A DNA stretch of 5,318 nucleotides from Bacteroidales bacterium UBA4318. Lineage in GTDB: Bacteria; Bacteroidota; Bacteroidia; Bacteroidales; UBA932. Made by a program: the position numbers and the translations under genes. Location of the stretch: the NCBI GenBank assembly GCA_002393895.1, contig DGUE01000049.1:8481-13798 (forward strand), written 5' to 3'. Numbering within the stretch: the first letter of the stretch is position 1; every line of letters starts with the position of its first letter. The notes beneath the pieces were generated by a model. That model did not search any database. It worked only from the letters and a program-made list of their open reading frames with translations, and was not told where the DNA came from. Below, one piece after another: positions 1-5,318 of this stretch.

Positions 1-59
1 GTGTCTGGAGCAGCATAATTGGCCGAGCAGACACCAGAAAGGCTGATACTGTGTCTGGA
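1..59. repeat. Short direct and inverted repeats at the left edge
   Basis: The nine bases GTGTCTGGA occur at 1-9 and again at 51-59, exactly 50 bp apart. The inverse CAGACAC lies between them at 28-34, so the middle copy could pair with either outer copy (7-bp stem; loops of 20 and 16 nt). The cluster sits just downstream of the nadD stop on the minus strand. It has no T-run, so it does not look like a standard intrinsic terminator. It could be the edge of a larger repeat cut by the window, or chance. No coding sequence is supported in 1-97. Confidence 0.35.
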
Positions 60-97
60 AGGCGGATGGCCAGCGAGGAGAAAGGGCGAGTGAGGGA

Positions 98-667
98 TTA
101 CATCAGCCAGGAGGAGACATCACGGCCGTGAGCCAGGTCCCTGCGAATCTGGGTCGAAGAGATGTCCACCAGCGGAGCATTTATCAAAGTTACGTGGCAA
201 CGCACATGCTGCCGGCGGCAATACTCCCGCAAGGCCTCCAGCAGTGCTGCGGAATCAAATCCAGGCCGCGGATAGACCGCGATTTCATAGTCGGAAAGGA
301 TGCGGCGGACGCAGCGCCAGCGAGGCAGCCCGGCAAGATTGTCCGCACCCATCACCAGAGTGAAATCATTACCCGGTTCCCTGGCTTTCAATGCGTCCAG
401 AGTGCGGATAGTATAGTTCGGAGGATCCATCCCCAGTTCGATATCATCCACCTTCACCCGCAGCGACGGATGCCTGGCCACGGCCTCACATGCAGCCTCA
501 TAACGACGCCGGGCATTCAGAGCCTTGGAAGGATCTTTGAACGGATTTTGCGGGGATACTATCAGGTAGGTGCAGTCGAAACCTCCGTCCCCGGTCAAAT
601 ATTCGAGGATTGCCTTATGCCCGACATGAAGGGGATCAAAAGATCCGGGATAGACCGCGACTCTCAT
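98..667 (-). CDS. nadD: Nicotinate-nucleotide adenylyltransferase (NadD)
   Basis: This cytoplasmic enzyme transfers AMP from ATP to nicotinate mononucleotide, giving deamido-NAD+ in NAD biosynthesis. The 189-residue product shows the nucleotidyltransferase signature GSFDPLHVGH at residues 8-17 (HVGH is the ATP-binding HxGH motif), SPQNPFKD at 38-45, YTIRTL at 85-90, MGADNL at 106-111 followed by W117, and ISSTQIR at 169-175, the second ATP-binding motif. I chose the ATG at 667; a GTG one codon upstream (670) is in frame but would add only one residue. The gene starts 12 bp after the gmk stop, so the two are probably co-transcribed. Oddity: only 21 residues run from the start of ISSTQIR to the stop, whereas about 35 are usual (B. 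subtilis NadD, from memory). The last helix, normally ending in a YI..N.LY-like tail, is absent, and none of the three downstream frames restores it. The family call is secure; full activity is less so. Confidence 0.95.
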   Translation of the reverse strand: MRVAVYPGSFDPLHVGHKAILEYLTGDGGFDCTYLIVSPQNPFKDPSKALNARRRYEAACEAVARHPSLRVKVDDIELGMDPPNYTIRTLDALKAREPGNDFTLVMGADNLAGLPRWRCVRRILSDYEIAVYPRPGFDSAALLEALREYCRRQHVRCHVTLINAPLVDISSTQIRRDLAHGRDVSSWLM

Positions 668-679
668 CACGCAGAAAGA

Positions 680-1246
680 TTATTCGGCAAGAAACTCATC
701 AACCACCCTCTCTGCATCCGCAAATGCAGTTGCCAGGTCGTCATTAACGAGCACATAGTCGAACTTGTCTTCGTAAGTCATCTCCTCCTCAGCCTTTGCC
801 ACACGTTCTTCGATTGCCTCGAGCGAATCTGTCTTGCGGGCAAGAAGCCGCTGCCTCAGCACTTCCACCGAAGGGGCCTTGATGAATACCGAAAGGGCGG
901 CATCTCCAAAATATTTCTTCAGATTCACCCCGCCTTTCACATCTACGTCAAAGATGATCACGTGCCCCTTCGACCAGATTCTTTCCACCTCACTTTTCAA
1001 AGTTCCGTAGTAGCGGTCGGTGTACACCTGTTCGAATTCCACGAAAGCATCCGCATCAATACGGCGCCGGAATTCTTCTGCTGTGAGGAAGTAATATTCC
1101 ACCCCGTCCTTTTCGGTGCCGCGAGGCGCCCTGGAAGTGGCTGAGACGGAAAATTCCATCTCAGGATGAAGCCCAAGAATATGATTTACAACCGTGCTCT
1201 TGCCCGATCCGGAAGGGGCCGAAAAAATGACTACCTTATTGCTCAT
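680..1246 (-). CDS. gmk: Guanylate kinase (Gmk)
   Basis: Guanylate kinase phosphorylates GMP to GDP with ATP in the cytoplasm, an essential step of purine nucleotide supply. The 188-residue product has the P-loop SAPSGSGKST at residues 9-18, the GMP-binding block with SATSR (35-39), PRGTEKDG (41-48) and YYF (51-53), the YYGT loop at 79-82, and FDVDVKGG at 99-106. The lid region with RLLARKTDS and the C-terminal FDYVLVND segment follow. Length is normal for the family. I chose the ATG at 1246. The in-frame GTG at 1264 would add six residues not expected before the first strand, and it overlaps the likely -7 promoter box. No Shine-Dalgarno sequence is visible upstream, as is common in Bacteroidota. 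It is the first gene of a minus-strand unit with nadD 12 bp downstream. The yicC-like gene that I recall often preceding gmk in this phylum is not here. Confidence 0.96.
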   Translation of the reverse strand: MSNKVVIFSAPSGSGKSTVVNHILGLHPEMEFSVSATSRAPRGTEKDGVEYYFLTAEEFRRRIDADAFVEFEQVYTDRYYGTLKSEVERIWSKGHVIIFDVDVKGGVNLKKYFGDAALSVFIKAPSVEVLRQRLLARKTDSLEAIEERVAKAEEEMTYEDKFDYVLVNDDLATAFADAERVVDEFLAE

Positions 1247-1263
1247 CGCCTGATTTGTTTCCA

Positions 1264-1292
1264 CAAATTTAGCAAATTCTCAAAAATCACAA
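1264..1292 (-). promoter_or_regulatory. Putative Bacteroides-type promoter for gmk-nadD
   Basis: Read on the minus strand, TAAATTTG (1271 down to 1264) matches the Bacteroides -7 consensus TAnnTTTG exactly. GTTG ending at 1290 lies 18 bases upstream and could serve as the -33 element; the usual spacing is about 19-21, so this half is weaker. Transcription would begin near 1258, leaving a leader of roughly 12 nt before the gmk ATG at 1246. The site supports that start and argues against the GTG at 1264. It is inferred from consensus only. Confidence 0.5.
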
Positions 1293-1309
1293 CCGAATTG
1301 CCAAAAATC
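1281..1309. repeat. Paired CAAAAATC direct repeats, possible operator
   Basis: CAAAAATC occurs at 1281-1288 and 1302-1309, 21 bp apart, which is two turns of the helix, so both copies face the same side. They lie between the two divergent promoters, just upstream of the gmk -7 box. A separate 7-bp inverted repeat (GCAAATT at 1272-1278, AATTTGC at 1330-1336) encloses them. The geometry would suit a regulator acting on both operons. In AT-rich spacer DNA, short repeats also arise by chance, and no known regulator site is recognised. Confidence 0.3.
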
Positions 1310-1331
1310 GAACTCCTGGCCAATGCCAAAA

Positions 1332-1363
1332 TTTGCAGTTCAGCGGGATTCTGAGTATTTTTG
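1332..1363 (+). promoter_or_regulatory. Putative Bacteroides-type promoter for the dehydrogenase operon
   Basis: TTTG at 1332-1335 and TATTTTTG at 1356-1363 are separated by 20 bases. This matches the Bacteroides sigma-ABfr pattern of a -33 TTTG and a -7 TAnnTTTG in both sequence and spacing. Transcription would start around 1368-1370, giving a leader of about 27 nt before the E2 start at 1396. That leader has no Shine-Dalgarno sequence at the usual distance, and the bases before the ATG are A/C-rich. No terminator is visible between the three downstream genes, so this one promoter could serve all of them. Confidence 0.6.
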
Positions 1364-1395
1364 TTGTCTAATTAGGAATTAACTTAAACCCAATA

Positions 1396-2841
1396 ATGGC
1401 ACAAGTAGTTATCATGCCCAAACAGGGCCAGTCTGTGGAGAGTTGCATAGTCTCCGAATTCAAGAAAAAAGTAGGTGACAGCGTAAAAGTAGGCGACATC
1501 CTTTTCGGATACGAGACCGACAAAGCCACCTTTGAAGAAGAATCACAGGTAGAGGGTACTGTCCTCGCCATTTTCTATAAGGACGGGGACGAGATTCCCG
1601 TCCTTTCTAATGTGATGGTGATCGGCCAGCCCGGCGAATCCTTCGCCGAATTTGCACCGGCAAGTGGCGGACAGGGAACTGGTCAATCGATAGGTTCGAC
1701 CCCGGCAAAACCCGCTGGAGACGGAGGTGCGCCCTCCGGAACCTACGCCACCCTCGGCTTAAATACAGGGGGCGCTGCCCCCTCAAACACCCCCGCGGCT
1801 CCCGGCCTACCGACATCGCCTATCGGCTCCGTCCCGGCCTCCGCCGTGCGCCCTGAGGGTCGCAATGAACCCGCTCCTGCATCTCCCCGTGCACGCAAAC
1901 TTGCGGAAGAAAAGGGCGTGAATCTCGATGCAGTGGCAGGCAGCGGCCCTCACGGACGGATCATCGAACGTGACGTAGAGGCAGCGGCAGCAGCCCAGGG
2001 CAAACTCAGCGGCCTTGCCAAGGCAAAGATGGCTGAAGGCGGATTCATCCCCGGCGAAGGCAGCGGCCTCGCAGGCAGCGTAAAGGGCGGAGACCTCAAG
2101 ACCTGGAAGCCCAACCATACCGACATAGCAGGAGAAGGAAGCGAGTTCGAAGTTGTGAAGATGAGCAACATGCGCAAGCTCATCGCAAAGAGCATGTACA
2201 ATTCCCTTCAGAACTCCGCACAGCTCACCCACATGCTCGGCGCCGATGCCCGCAAGATCCAGGCTCTCCGCAAGAAAGCCAAGAAGGCCCTCGAAGAAGG
2301 AAAGATCGATGCAAACATCACCATCAACGACTTCGTCTGCTTTGCCGTCATCAAGGCCCTGCAGAAGTTCCCGAATGTCAACTCCCATTGCCTCGGCGAT
2401 GCGATGCGCATCTTCAAGGCGGTCAACCTCGGCTGCGCGGTCGACACTGAACGCGGCCTGATGGTGCCGGTAATCAAGAATGCCGACGAACTCAGCATAA
2501 TCGGCCTCAGCAAGGAGCTTAAGAAAGCAGCCGACGCATGCAAGAAGGGCGCATTCAACCCTGACCTGCTTGCAGCTGAAGCCGGCAGCTTCACCGTCAG
2601 CAACCTCGGCGGATACGGAGTTGAGTGGTTCACTCCCATCATCAACGTGCCGCAGAGCGCCATCCTCGGAGTAGGAACTATAGTTCCCAGGCCCAAGGAC
2701 CTCGGCTCCGGCGTATACGCATTCGTGCCTTACCTGGGCCTCAGCCTCACCTACGACCACCGCGCAATCGACGGCGGCGAGGCTACCAGGTTCCTCAAGC
2801 AGGTTGCGACGGAAATCGAAACGTTGGAAGTGGAATTCTAG
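1396..2841 (+). CDS. 2-oxo acid dehydrogenase complex, dihydrolipoamide acyltransferase (E2)
   Basis: E2 forms the core of the complex and moves the acyl group from its lipoyl arm to CoA. The 481-residue protein has the full E2 layout. One lipoyl domain spans about 1-80, with K43 in ETDKAT as the lipoylated lysine. An Ala/Pro/Gly/Thr/Ser linker runs over about 84-160. A peripheral subunit-binding domain lies at about 162-198, starting ASPRARKLA and containing GPHGRI. A second glycine-rich linker covers about 201-248, and the acyltransferase core about 250-481. Catalytic H455 and D459 lie in DHRAIDGG, and SFTVSNLGGYGVEWF resembles the core segment of pyruvate-type E2s. It heads the E2-E3-E1 operon, with E3 starting 47 bp downstream. 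The first linker carries GC-rich DNA palindromes (see findings). Substrate class, pyruvate or branched-chain 2-oxo acid, is not resolved. Lipoylation would depend on enzymes encoded outside the window. Confidence 0.95.
   Translation: MAQVVIMPKQGQSVESCIVSEFKKKVGDSVKVGDILFGYETDKATFEEESQVEGTVLAIFYKDGDEIPVLSNVMVIGQPGESFAEFAPASGGQGTGQSIGSTPAKPAGDGGAPSGTYATLGLNTGGAAPSNTPAAPGLPTSPIGSVPASAVRPEGRNEPAPASPRARKLAEEKGVNLDAVAGSGPHGRIIERDVEAAAAAQGKLSGLAKAKMAEGGFIPGEGSGLAGSVKGGDLKTWKPNHTDIAGEGSEFEVVKMSNMRKLIAKSMYNSLQNSAQLTHMLGADARKIQALRKKAKKALEEGKIDANITINDFVCFAVIKALQKFPNVNSHCLGDAMRIFKAVNLGCAVDTERGLMVPVIKNADELSIIGLSKELKKAADACKKGAFNPDLLAAEAGSFTVSNLGGYGVEWFTPIINVPQSAILGVGTIVPRPKDLGSGVYAFVPYLGLSLTYDHRAIDGGEATRFLKQVATEIETLEVEF
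1722..1738 (+). repeat. GC-rich hairpin within the E2 linker coding region
   Basis: CGGAGG (1722-1727) and CCTCCG (1733-1738) form a perfect 6-bp stem with a 5-nt loop. A wider 7-bp inverted repeat, TAGGTTC (1691-1697) with GAACCTA (1739-1745), encloses it. It lies in sequence coding for the flexible linker, where selection on the protein is weak. It may be part of the same palindromic tract as the hairpin at 1768-1782. Confidence 0.45.
1768..1782 (+). repeat. Perfect GC hairpin, codon-aligned, in the E2 linker
   Basis: GGGGGC (1768-1773) and GCCCCC (1777-1782) form a perfect 6-bp all-GC stem around the triloop GCT. It begins on a codon boundary and encodes residues 125-129 (GGAAP), so the frame stays open. 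A short C-rich run follows (CACCCCCG at 1788-1795). The shape is that of a REP-type palindrome tolerated in frame, but GC-rich low-complexity linker codons could produce it by chance. Confidence 0.5.
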
Positions 2842-2867
2842 ATTCCTTCACTTCGTTCGGAATGACA
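2840..2867. repeat. REP-like dispersed intergenic repeat
   Basis: This 28-bp stretch begins in the last two bases of the E2 stop codon and fills much of the E2-E3 gap. On the minus strand it begins TGTCATTCCGAACGAAG and ends GGAATCT. I recognise this wording, from memory, as a dispersed intergenic repeat seen in many bacterial genomes, usually written GTCATTCnGAnCGAAG and so on. ATTCC (2842-2846) can pair with GGAAT at 2859-2863, or with another GGAAT at 2832-2836 inside the E2 gene. No T-run follows, so it is not a standard terminator; it may affect mRNA stability between the genes. Confidence 0.6.
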
Positions 2868-2888
2868 AAACAAAACAACATCAAATAA

Positions 2889-4277
2889 ATGGAACAGATT
2901 TTTGATTTAGCGATTATCGGCGGAGGCCCGGGCGGATATGTTGCCGCTGAAAGGGCCGGAGCCGAAGGTCTGAATGTAGTACTGTTCGAGCGCAAGAGCC
3001 TCGGCGGAGTATGCCTCAACGAAGGATGCATCCCCACCAAGACCCTGCTCTACAGCGCTAAGGTTTACAATTACGCCAAGGACGGCGACCACTACGGAGT
3101 CTACACCGAGAATCCTACTTTCAAGTACGAAGAGATTGTAGCCCGCAAGAACAAGGTCGTCAAGAAACTGGTGGCCGGCGTCAAGGCCGCGATGAAAGCC
3201 AACAAGGTAACAGTCGTGGACCAGCAGGCAGTCATCGAAGGCCGCGGCAAGGATGGCATCACCGTCAAGGCCGGAGAAGAATCCTACACCGCAAAGAACC
3301 TGCTCATTTGCGCCGGTTCCGAAGCCGCAGTTCCTCCGTTCCCGGGCTTGAAAGAGGCAGGCGATGTCATCGTAACGAACCGTGAGATCCTCGCCCTCGA
3401 AGAGCAGCCCAAGGAGCTCGTGGTTATCGGCGGCGGCGTCATCGGAATGGAATTCGCTGCATTCTACAGCACCCTCGGCACCAAGGTGACAGTGGTGGAG
3501 ATGCTTCCCAAGATCCTCGGTCCCCTGGACGACGAAATCAGCGCCATGCTCCAGAAGCAATACGAGAAGAAGGGCATACAGTTCTGCCTCAAGTGCAAGG
3601 TCACCGGAATCGAAGGCAACACTGTGGTGTATGAAGATCCCGAAGGAAAGGTCTGCCGCGTGAGCGGAGACAAGATCCTTGTGAGCGTAGGCCGCCGTGC
3701 AAATCTGCAGGGATATGGTCTCGAGAACCTCGGCGTCGAGCTCGCCCTCAACCCCGCCGGCCGTCCTTACGGCATCAAGGTGGATGAGCACATGCGCACG
3801 AATATCCCCGGCGTTTATGCCGCCGGCGACGTGACCGGATTCTCCATGCTTGCACACACCGCATCCCGCGAAGGCGAGGTTGCAGTGAACAACATCCTCG
3901 GCAAGAAGGACCACATGCGCTACAACGCCATCCCCGGAGTGGTCTACACCAATCCCGAAGTTGCCGGCACCGGCATCACCGAAGAAGAAGCCAAGAAGCA
4001 GGGAATCGACTACAAGGTGGTCAAGCTCCCCATGGCCTATTCCGGCCGTTTCGTGGCAGAAAACGAGCGCGGCGAGGGCATCTGCAAGATCATCGTCGGA
4101 GCAAAGTACCACGAGGTTCTGGGCGTCCACATGATGGGCAACCCCTGCTCCGAGATAATCAACGCAGCCTGCATCGCCATAGAACAGGAAATGACTCTCG
4201 AGCAGCTCAAAGAGGTGGTATTCCCTCATCCTACAGTATCTGAAATCATCAAAGAAACCGCATTTACAATCAAATAA
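2889..4277 (+). CDS. lpdA: Dihydrolipoamide dehydrogenase (E3)
   Basis: E3 is a cytoplasmic FAD enzyme that reoxidises the reduced lipoyl arm of E2 and passes electrons to NAD+. The 462-residue product is a complete member of the class I pyridine nucleotide-disulfide oxidoreductases. The FAD dinucleotide fold has GGGPGG at 11-16. The redox disulfide C42/C47 lies in GGVCLNEGCIPTK. The NAD fold has GGGVIG at 181-186. The second FAD motif AAGD is at 311-314, and the dimerisation domain ends with the catalytic dyad H447 and E452 in HPTVSE. The segment CAGSEAAVPP (141-150) stands where ATGS is more common, which I regard as normal family variation. There is no N-terminal lipoyl domain. The ATG follows an A-rich leader without a Shine-Dalgarno sequence. 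It lies between the E2 and E1 genes, with E1 only 5 bp downstream, so it is dedicated to this complex, though E3 can also serve other lipoyl systems. Confidence 0.97.
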   Translation: MEQIFDLAIIGGGPGGYVAAERAGAEGLNVVLFERKSLGGVCLNEGCIPTKTLLYSAKVYNYAKDGDHYGVYTENPTFKYEEIVARKNKVVKKLVAGVKAAMKANKVTVVDQQAVIEGRGKDGITVKAGEESYTAKNLLICAGSEAAVPPFPGLKEAGDVIVTNREILALEEQPKELVVIGGGVIGMEFAAFYSTLGTKVTVVEMLPKILGPLDDEISAMLQKQYEKKGIQFCLKCKVTGIEGNTVVYEDPEGKVCRVSGDKILVSVGRRANLQGYGLENLGVELALNPAGRPYGIKVDEHMRTNIPGVYAAGDVTGFSMLAHTASREGEVAVNNILGKKDHMRYNAIPGVVYTNPEVAGTGITEEEAKKQGIDYKVVKLPMAYSGRFVAENERGEGICKIIVGAKYHEVLGVHMMGNPCSEIINAACIAIEQEMTLEQLKEVVFPHPTVSEIIKETAFTIK

Positions 4278-4282
4278 CAGCC

Positions 4283-5318
4283 ATGCCTAAATCACTTTAT
4301 ATCGATCCCGAAGTCACCCTCCGCCCCAAAGAGCACGAGATCAAGTTCCCCAAAATCCCCGTAATGCAGTACAAGAAAACTGTAAAGGAAGAACTTAAAG
4401 AGGGCAACTTTACCAAGGAGGATCTCCTCCGCATCTACCGCGACATGTTCACCATCCGCGAGTTCGAGACCATGCTCAATCTGGTCAAGACCACGGGCGG
4501 TTACAATGGAGTGGAATACAACAACCCCGGCCCTGCCCACCTTTCCGCAGGTCAGGAAGCGGCCGCAGTAGGTATGGCCTACAACCTCGACACCGACGAC
4601 TTTATCTTTGGCAGCCACCGCAGCCACGGCGAAATCCTCGCCAAGGGTCTGCGCAGTATCCAGATCCTCCCCGACAAGGAACTCAAGAAGATTATGGAAG
4701 AGTTCTGGGGCGGAGCCACCCTGGAGGTAGCGAAGAAGGGCTACACCGGCAAAGATACCAAGGAACTCGGAGTGCGCTTCCTCATCTACGGCGCCATCGC
4801 CGAGATCTTCGCCCGCACCACCGGCTTCAACAAGGGCCTGGGCGGAAGTATGCACACCTTCTTCACCCCCTTCGGAATCTATCCCAACAACGCCATCGTG
4901 GGCGGCAGCGGCTCCATCGCAGTCGGCGCAGCCCTCTACAAGAAAGTCAACCGCAAGAAGGGTATCGTCGTTGCCAACCTCGGCGACGGTGCAATGGCCC
5001 GCGGCCCGGTCCTCGAAGGCATGACCTTCGCATCCATGGACCAGTTCCATACCCTCTGGGAGGGCGACATGAAAGGCGGCCTGCCGGTACTCATCAACGT
5101 GATGGACAACCAGTACGCCATGGGCGGACAGACCAATGGCGAGACCATGGGATACACCTTCCCGGCACGCCTCGGCGCAGGTTTCAACCCCGAAGCCTGG
5201 CACGCAGAACGCGTGAACGGATATGATCCCCTCGCGGTCATCGACGCATTCCGCCGCAAGAAGGCCCTCCTCGAGAAGAAGGAAGGACCGGCCCTGCTCG
5301 ACGTCGTGACCTACCGCT
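4283..5318 (+). CDS. 2-oxo acid dehydrogenase E1 component, thiamine-dependent (partial, 3' end outside window)
   Basis: E1 uses thiamine diphosphate to decarboxylate a 2-oxo acid and load the acyl group onto the E2 lipoyl arm. The visible 345 residues correspond to the alpha-type, cofactor-binding half. HLSAGQEAAAVG begins at H86, HRSHGEI lies at 112-118 (the usual YREHG-type loop), GLGGSMH at 185-191, and the thiamine motif opens with GDG at 234-236. The motif closes with DNQYAMGG around N276; the more common form is NN, and the spacing is about 10 residues longer than usual. The ATG at 4283 is 5 bp after the lpdA stop, indicating tight co-transcription. From what I recall of related Bacteroidota proteins, the beta half is probably fused downstream (total about 650-800 residues), but the window ends first. 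Pyruvate and branched-chain 2-oxo acids are both possible substrates. The gene is open to the last base, with no sign of disruption. Confidence 0.93.
   Translation, partial: MPKSLYIDPEVTLRPKEHEIKFPKIPVMQYKKTVKEELKEGNFTKEDLLRIYRDMFTIREFETMLNLVKTTGGYNGVEYNNPGPAHLSAGQEAAAVGMAYNLDTDDFIFGSHRSHGEILAKGLRSIQILPDKELKKIMEEFWGGATLEVAKKGYTGKDTKELGVRFLIYGAIAEIFARTTGFNKGLGGSMHTFFTPFGIYPNNAIVGGSGSIAVGAALYKKVNRKKGIVVANLGDGAMARGPVLEGMTFASMDQFHTLWEGDMKGGLPVLINVMDNQYAMGGQTNGETMGYTFPARLGAGFNPEAWHAERVNGYDPLAVIDAFRRKKALLEKKEGPALLDVVTYR

Noticed and set aside
3..131. Open plus-strand frame entering from the left edge and ending at 129-131
   Set aside because: It is about 42 codons long, has no recognisable sequence, and its end overlaps the nadD 3' end antisense. 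Too short and unsupported to call.
668..670. GTG start for nadD one codon upstream of the ATG
   Set aside because: It adds a single residue, and the ATG at 667 gives the standard N-terminus leading straight into the first strand and GSFDP motif.
128..1144. 338-codon plus-strand open frame lying antisense across both nadD and gmk
   Set aside because: It has no recognisable domain, and its residues are those expected from the opposite strand of two clear enzyme genes. The frame stays open because of codon bias.
1807..2760. 317-codon minus-strand open frame antisense to the E2 gene
   Set aside because: It lies wholly within a well-supported E2 gene and has a compositionally odd, domain-free product. 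Genes that avoid TTA, CTA and TCA codons create such frames.
2842..2888. Intrinsic terminator between E2 and lpdA
   Set aside because: The hairpin stem is only 5 bp and AT-containing, and what follows is A/C-rich with no run of T on the coding strand. The genes are functionally linked and likely co-transcribed.
2907..4229. 440-codon minus-strand open frame almost as long as lpdA
   Set aside because: It is in the codon-mirror register of lpdA and rich in His, Gly, Ala, Val and Leu without any motif. It is explained by the codon use of lpdA.
4292..5203. 303-codon minus-strand open frame antisense to E1
   Set aside because: The plus strand carries clear thiamine-enzyme motifs that continue to the window end; the antisense frame has none.

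Overview
The window looks like chromosomal DNA of a member of the Bacteroidota, probably Bacteroidales. The reasons are two promoter-like sites of the Bacteroides type (TTTG / TAnnTTTG), A-rich leaders without Shine-Dalgarno sequences, a gmk-nadD gene pair, and an E1 protein of the kind I associate with this phylum. Coding sequence is fairly GC-rich and favours AAG, ATC and GGC codons, while the one real intergenic region (1247-1395) is AT-rich. This would fit an Alistipes-like or other higher-GC member, but the genus is a guess.

Layout. The left part (98-1246) is a minus-strand pair: gmk (guanylate kinase) followed 12 bp later by nadD (nicotinate-nucleotide adenylyltransferase). Both are nucleotide housekeeping genes. 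NadD seems to lack the usual last 15 or so residues. Beyond nadD, positions 1-97 hold no gene I can support, only short direct and inverted repeats. Region 1247-1395 is a divergent promoter region. The right part (1396-5318) is a plus-strand operon for a 2-oxo acid dehydrogenase complex in the order E2, E3, E1. It comprises dihydrolipoamide acyltransferase (1396-2841), dihydrolipoamide dehydrogenase (2889-4277) and a thiamine-diphosphate E1 component (from 4283, cut by the window end).

Together the three proteins would decarboxylate a 2-oxo acid (E1), pass the acyl group through the swinging lipoyl arm to CoA (E2), and reoxidise the lipoamide with NAD+ (E3). Whether the substrate is pyruvate or a branched-chain 2-oxo acid cannot be settled from this sequence.

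No undescribed biological system is evident. The items worth a second look are small: a REP-like dispersed repeat between the E2 and E3 genes, codon-aligned GC-rich palindromes in the E2 linker, the short NadD C-terminus, the symmetric divergent promoter region, and an altered, extended thiamine-diphosphate motif in E1. The long open frames antisense to the genes are by-products of codon bias.
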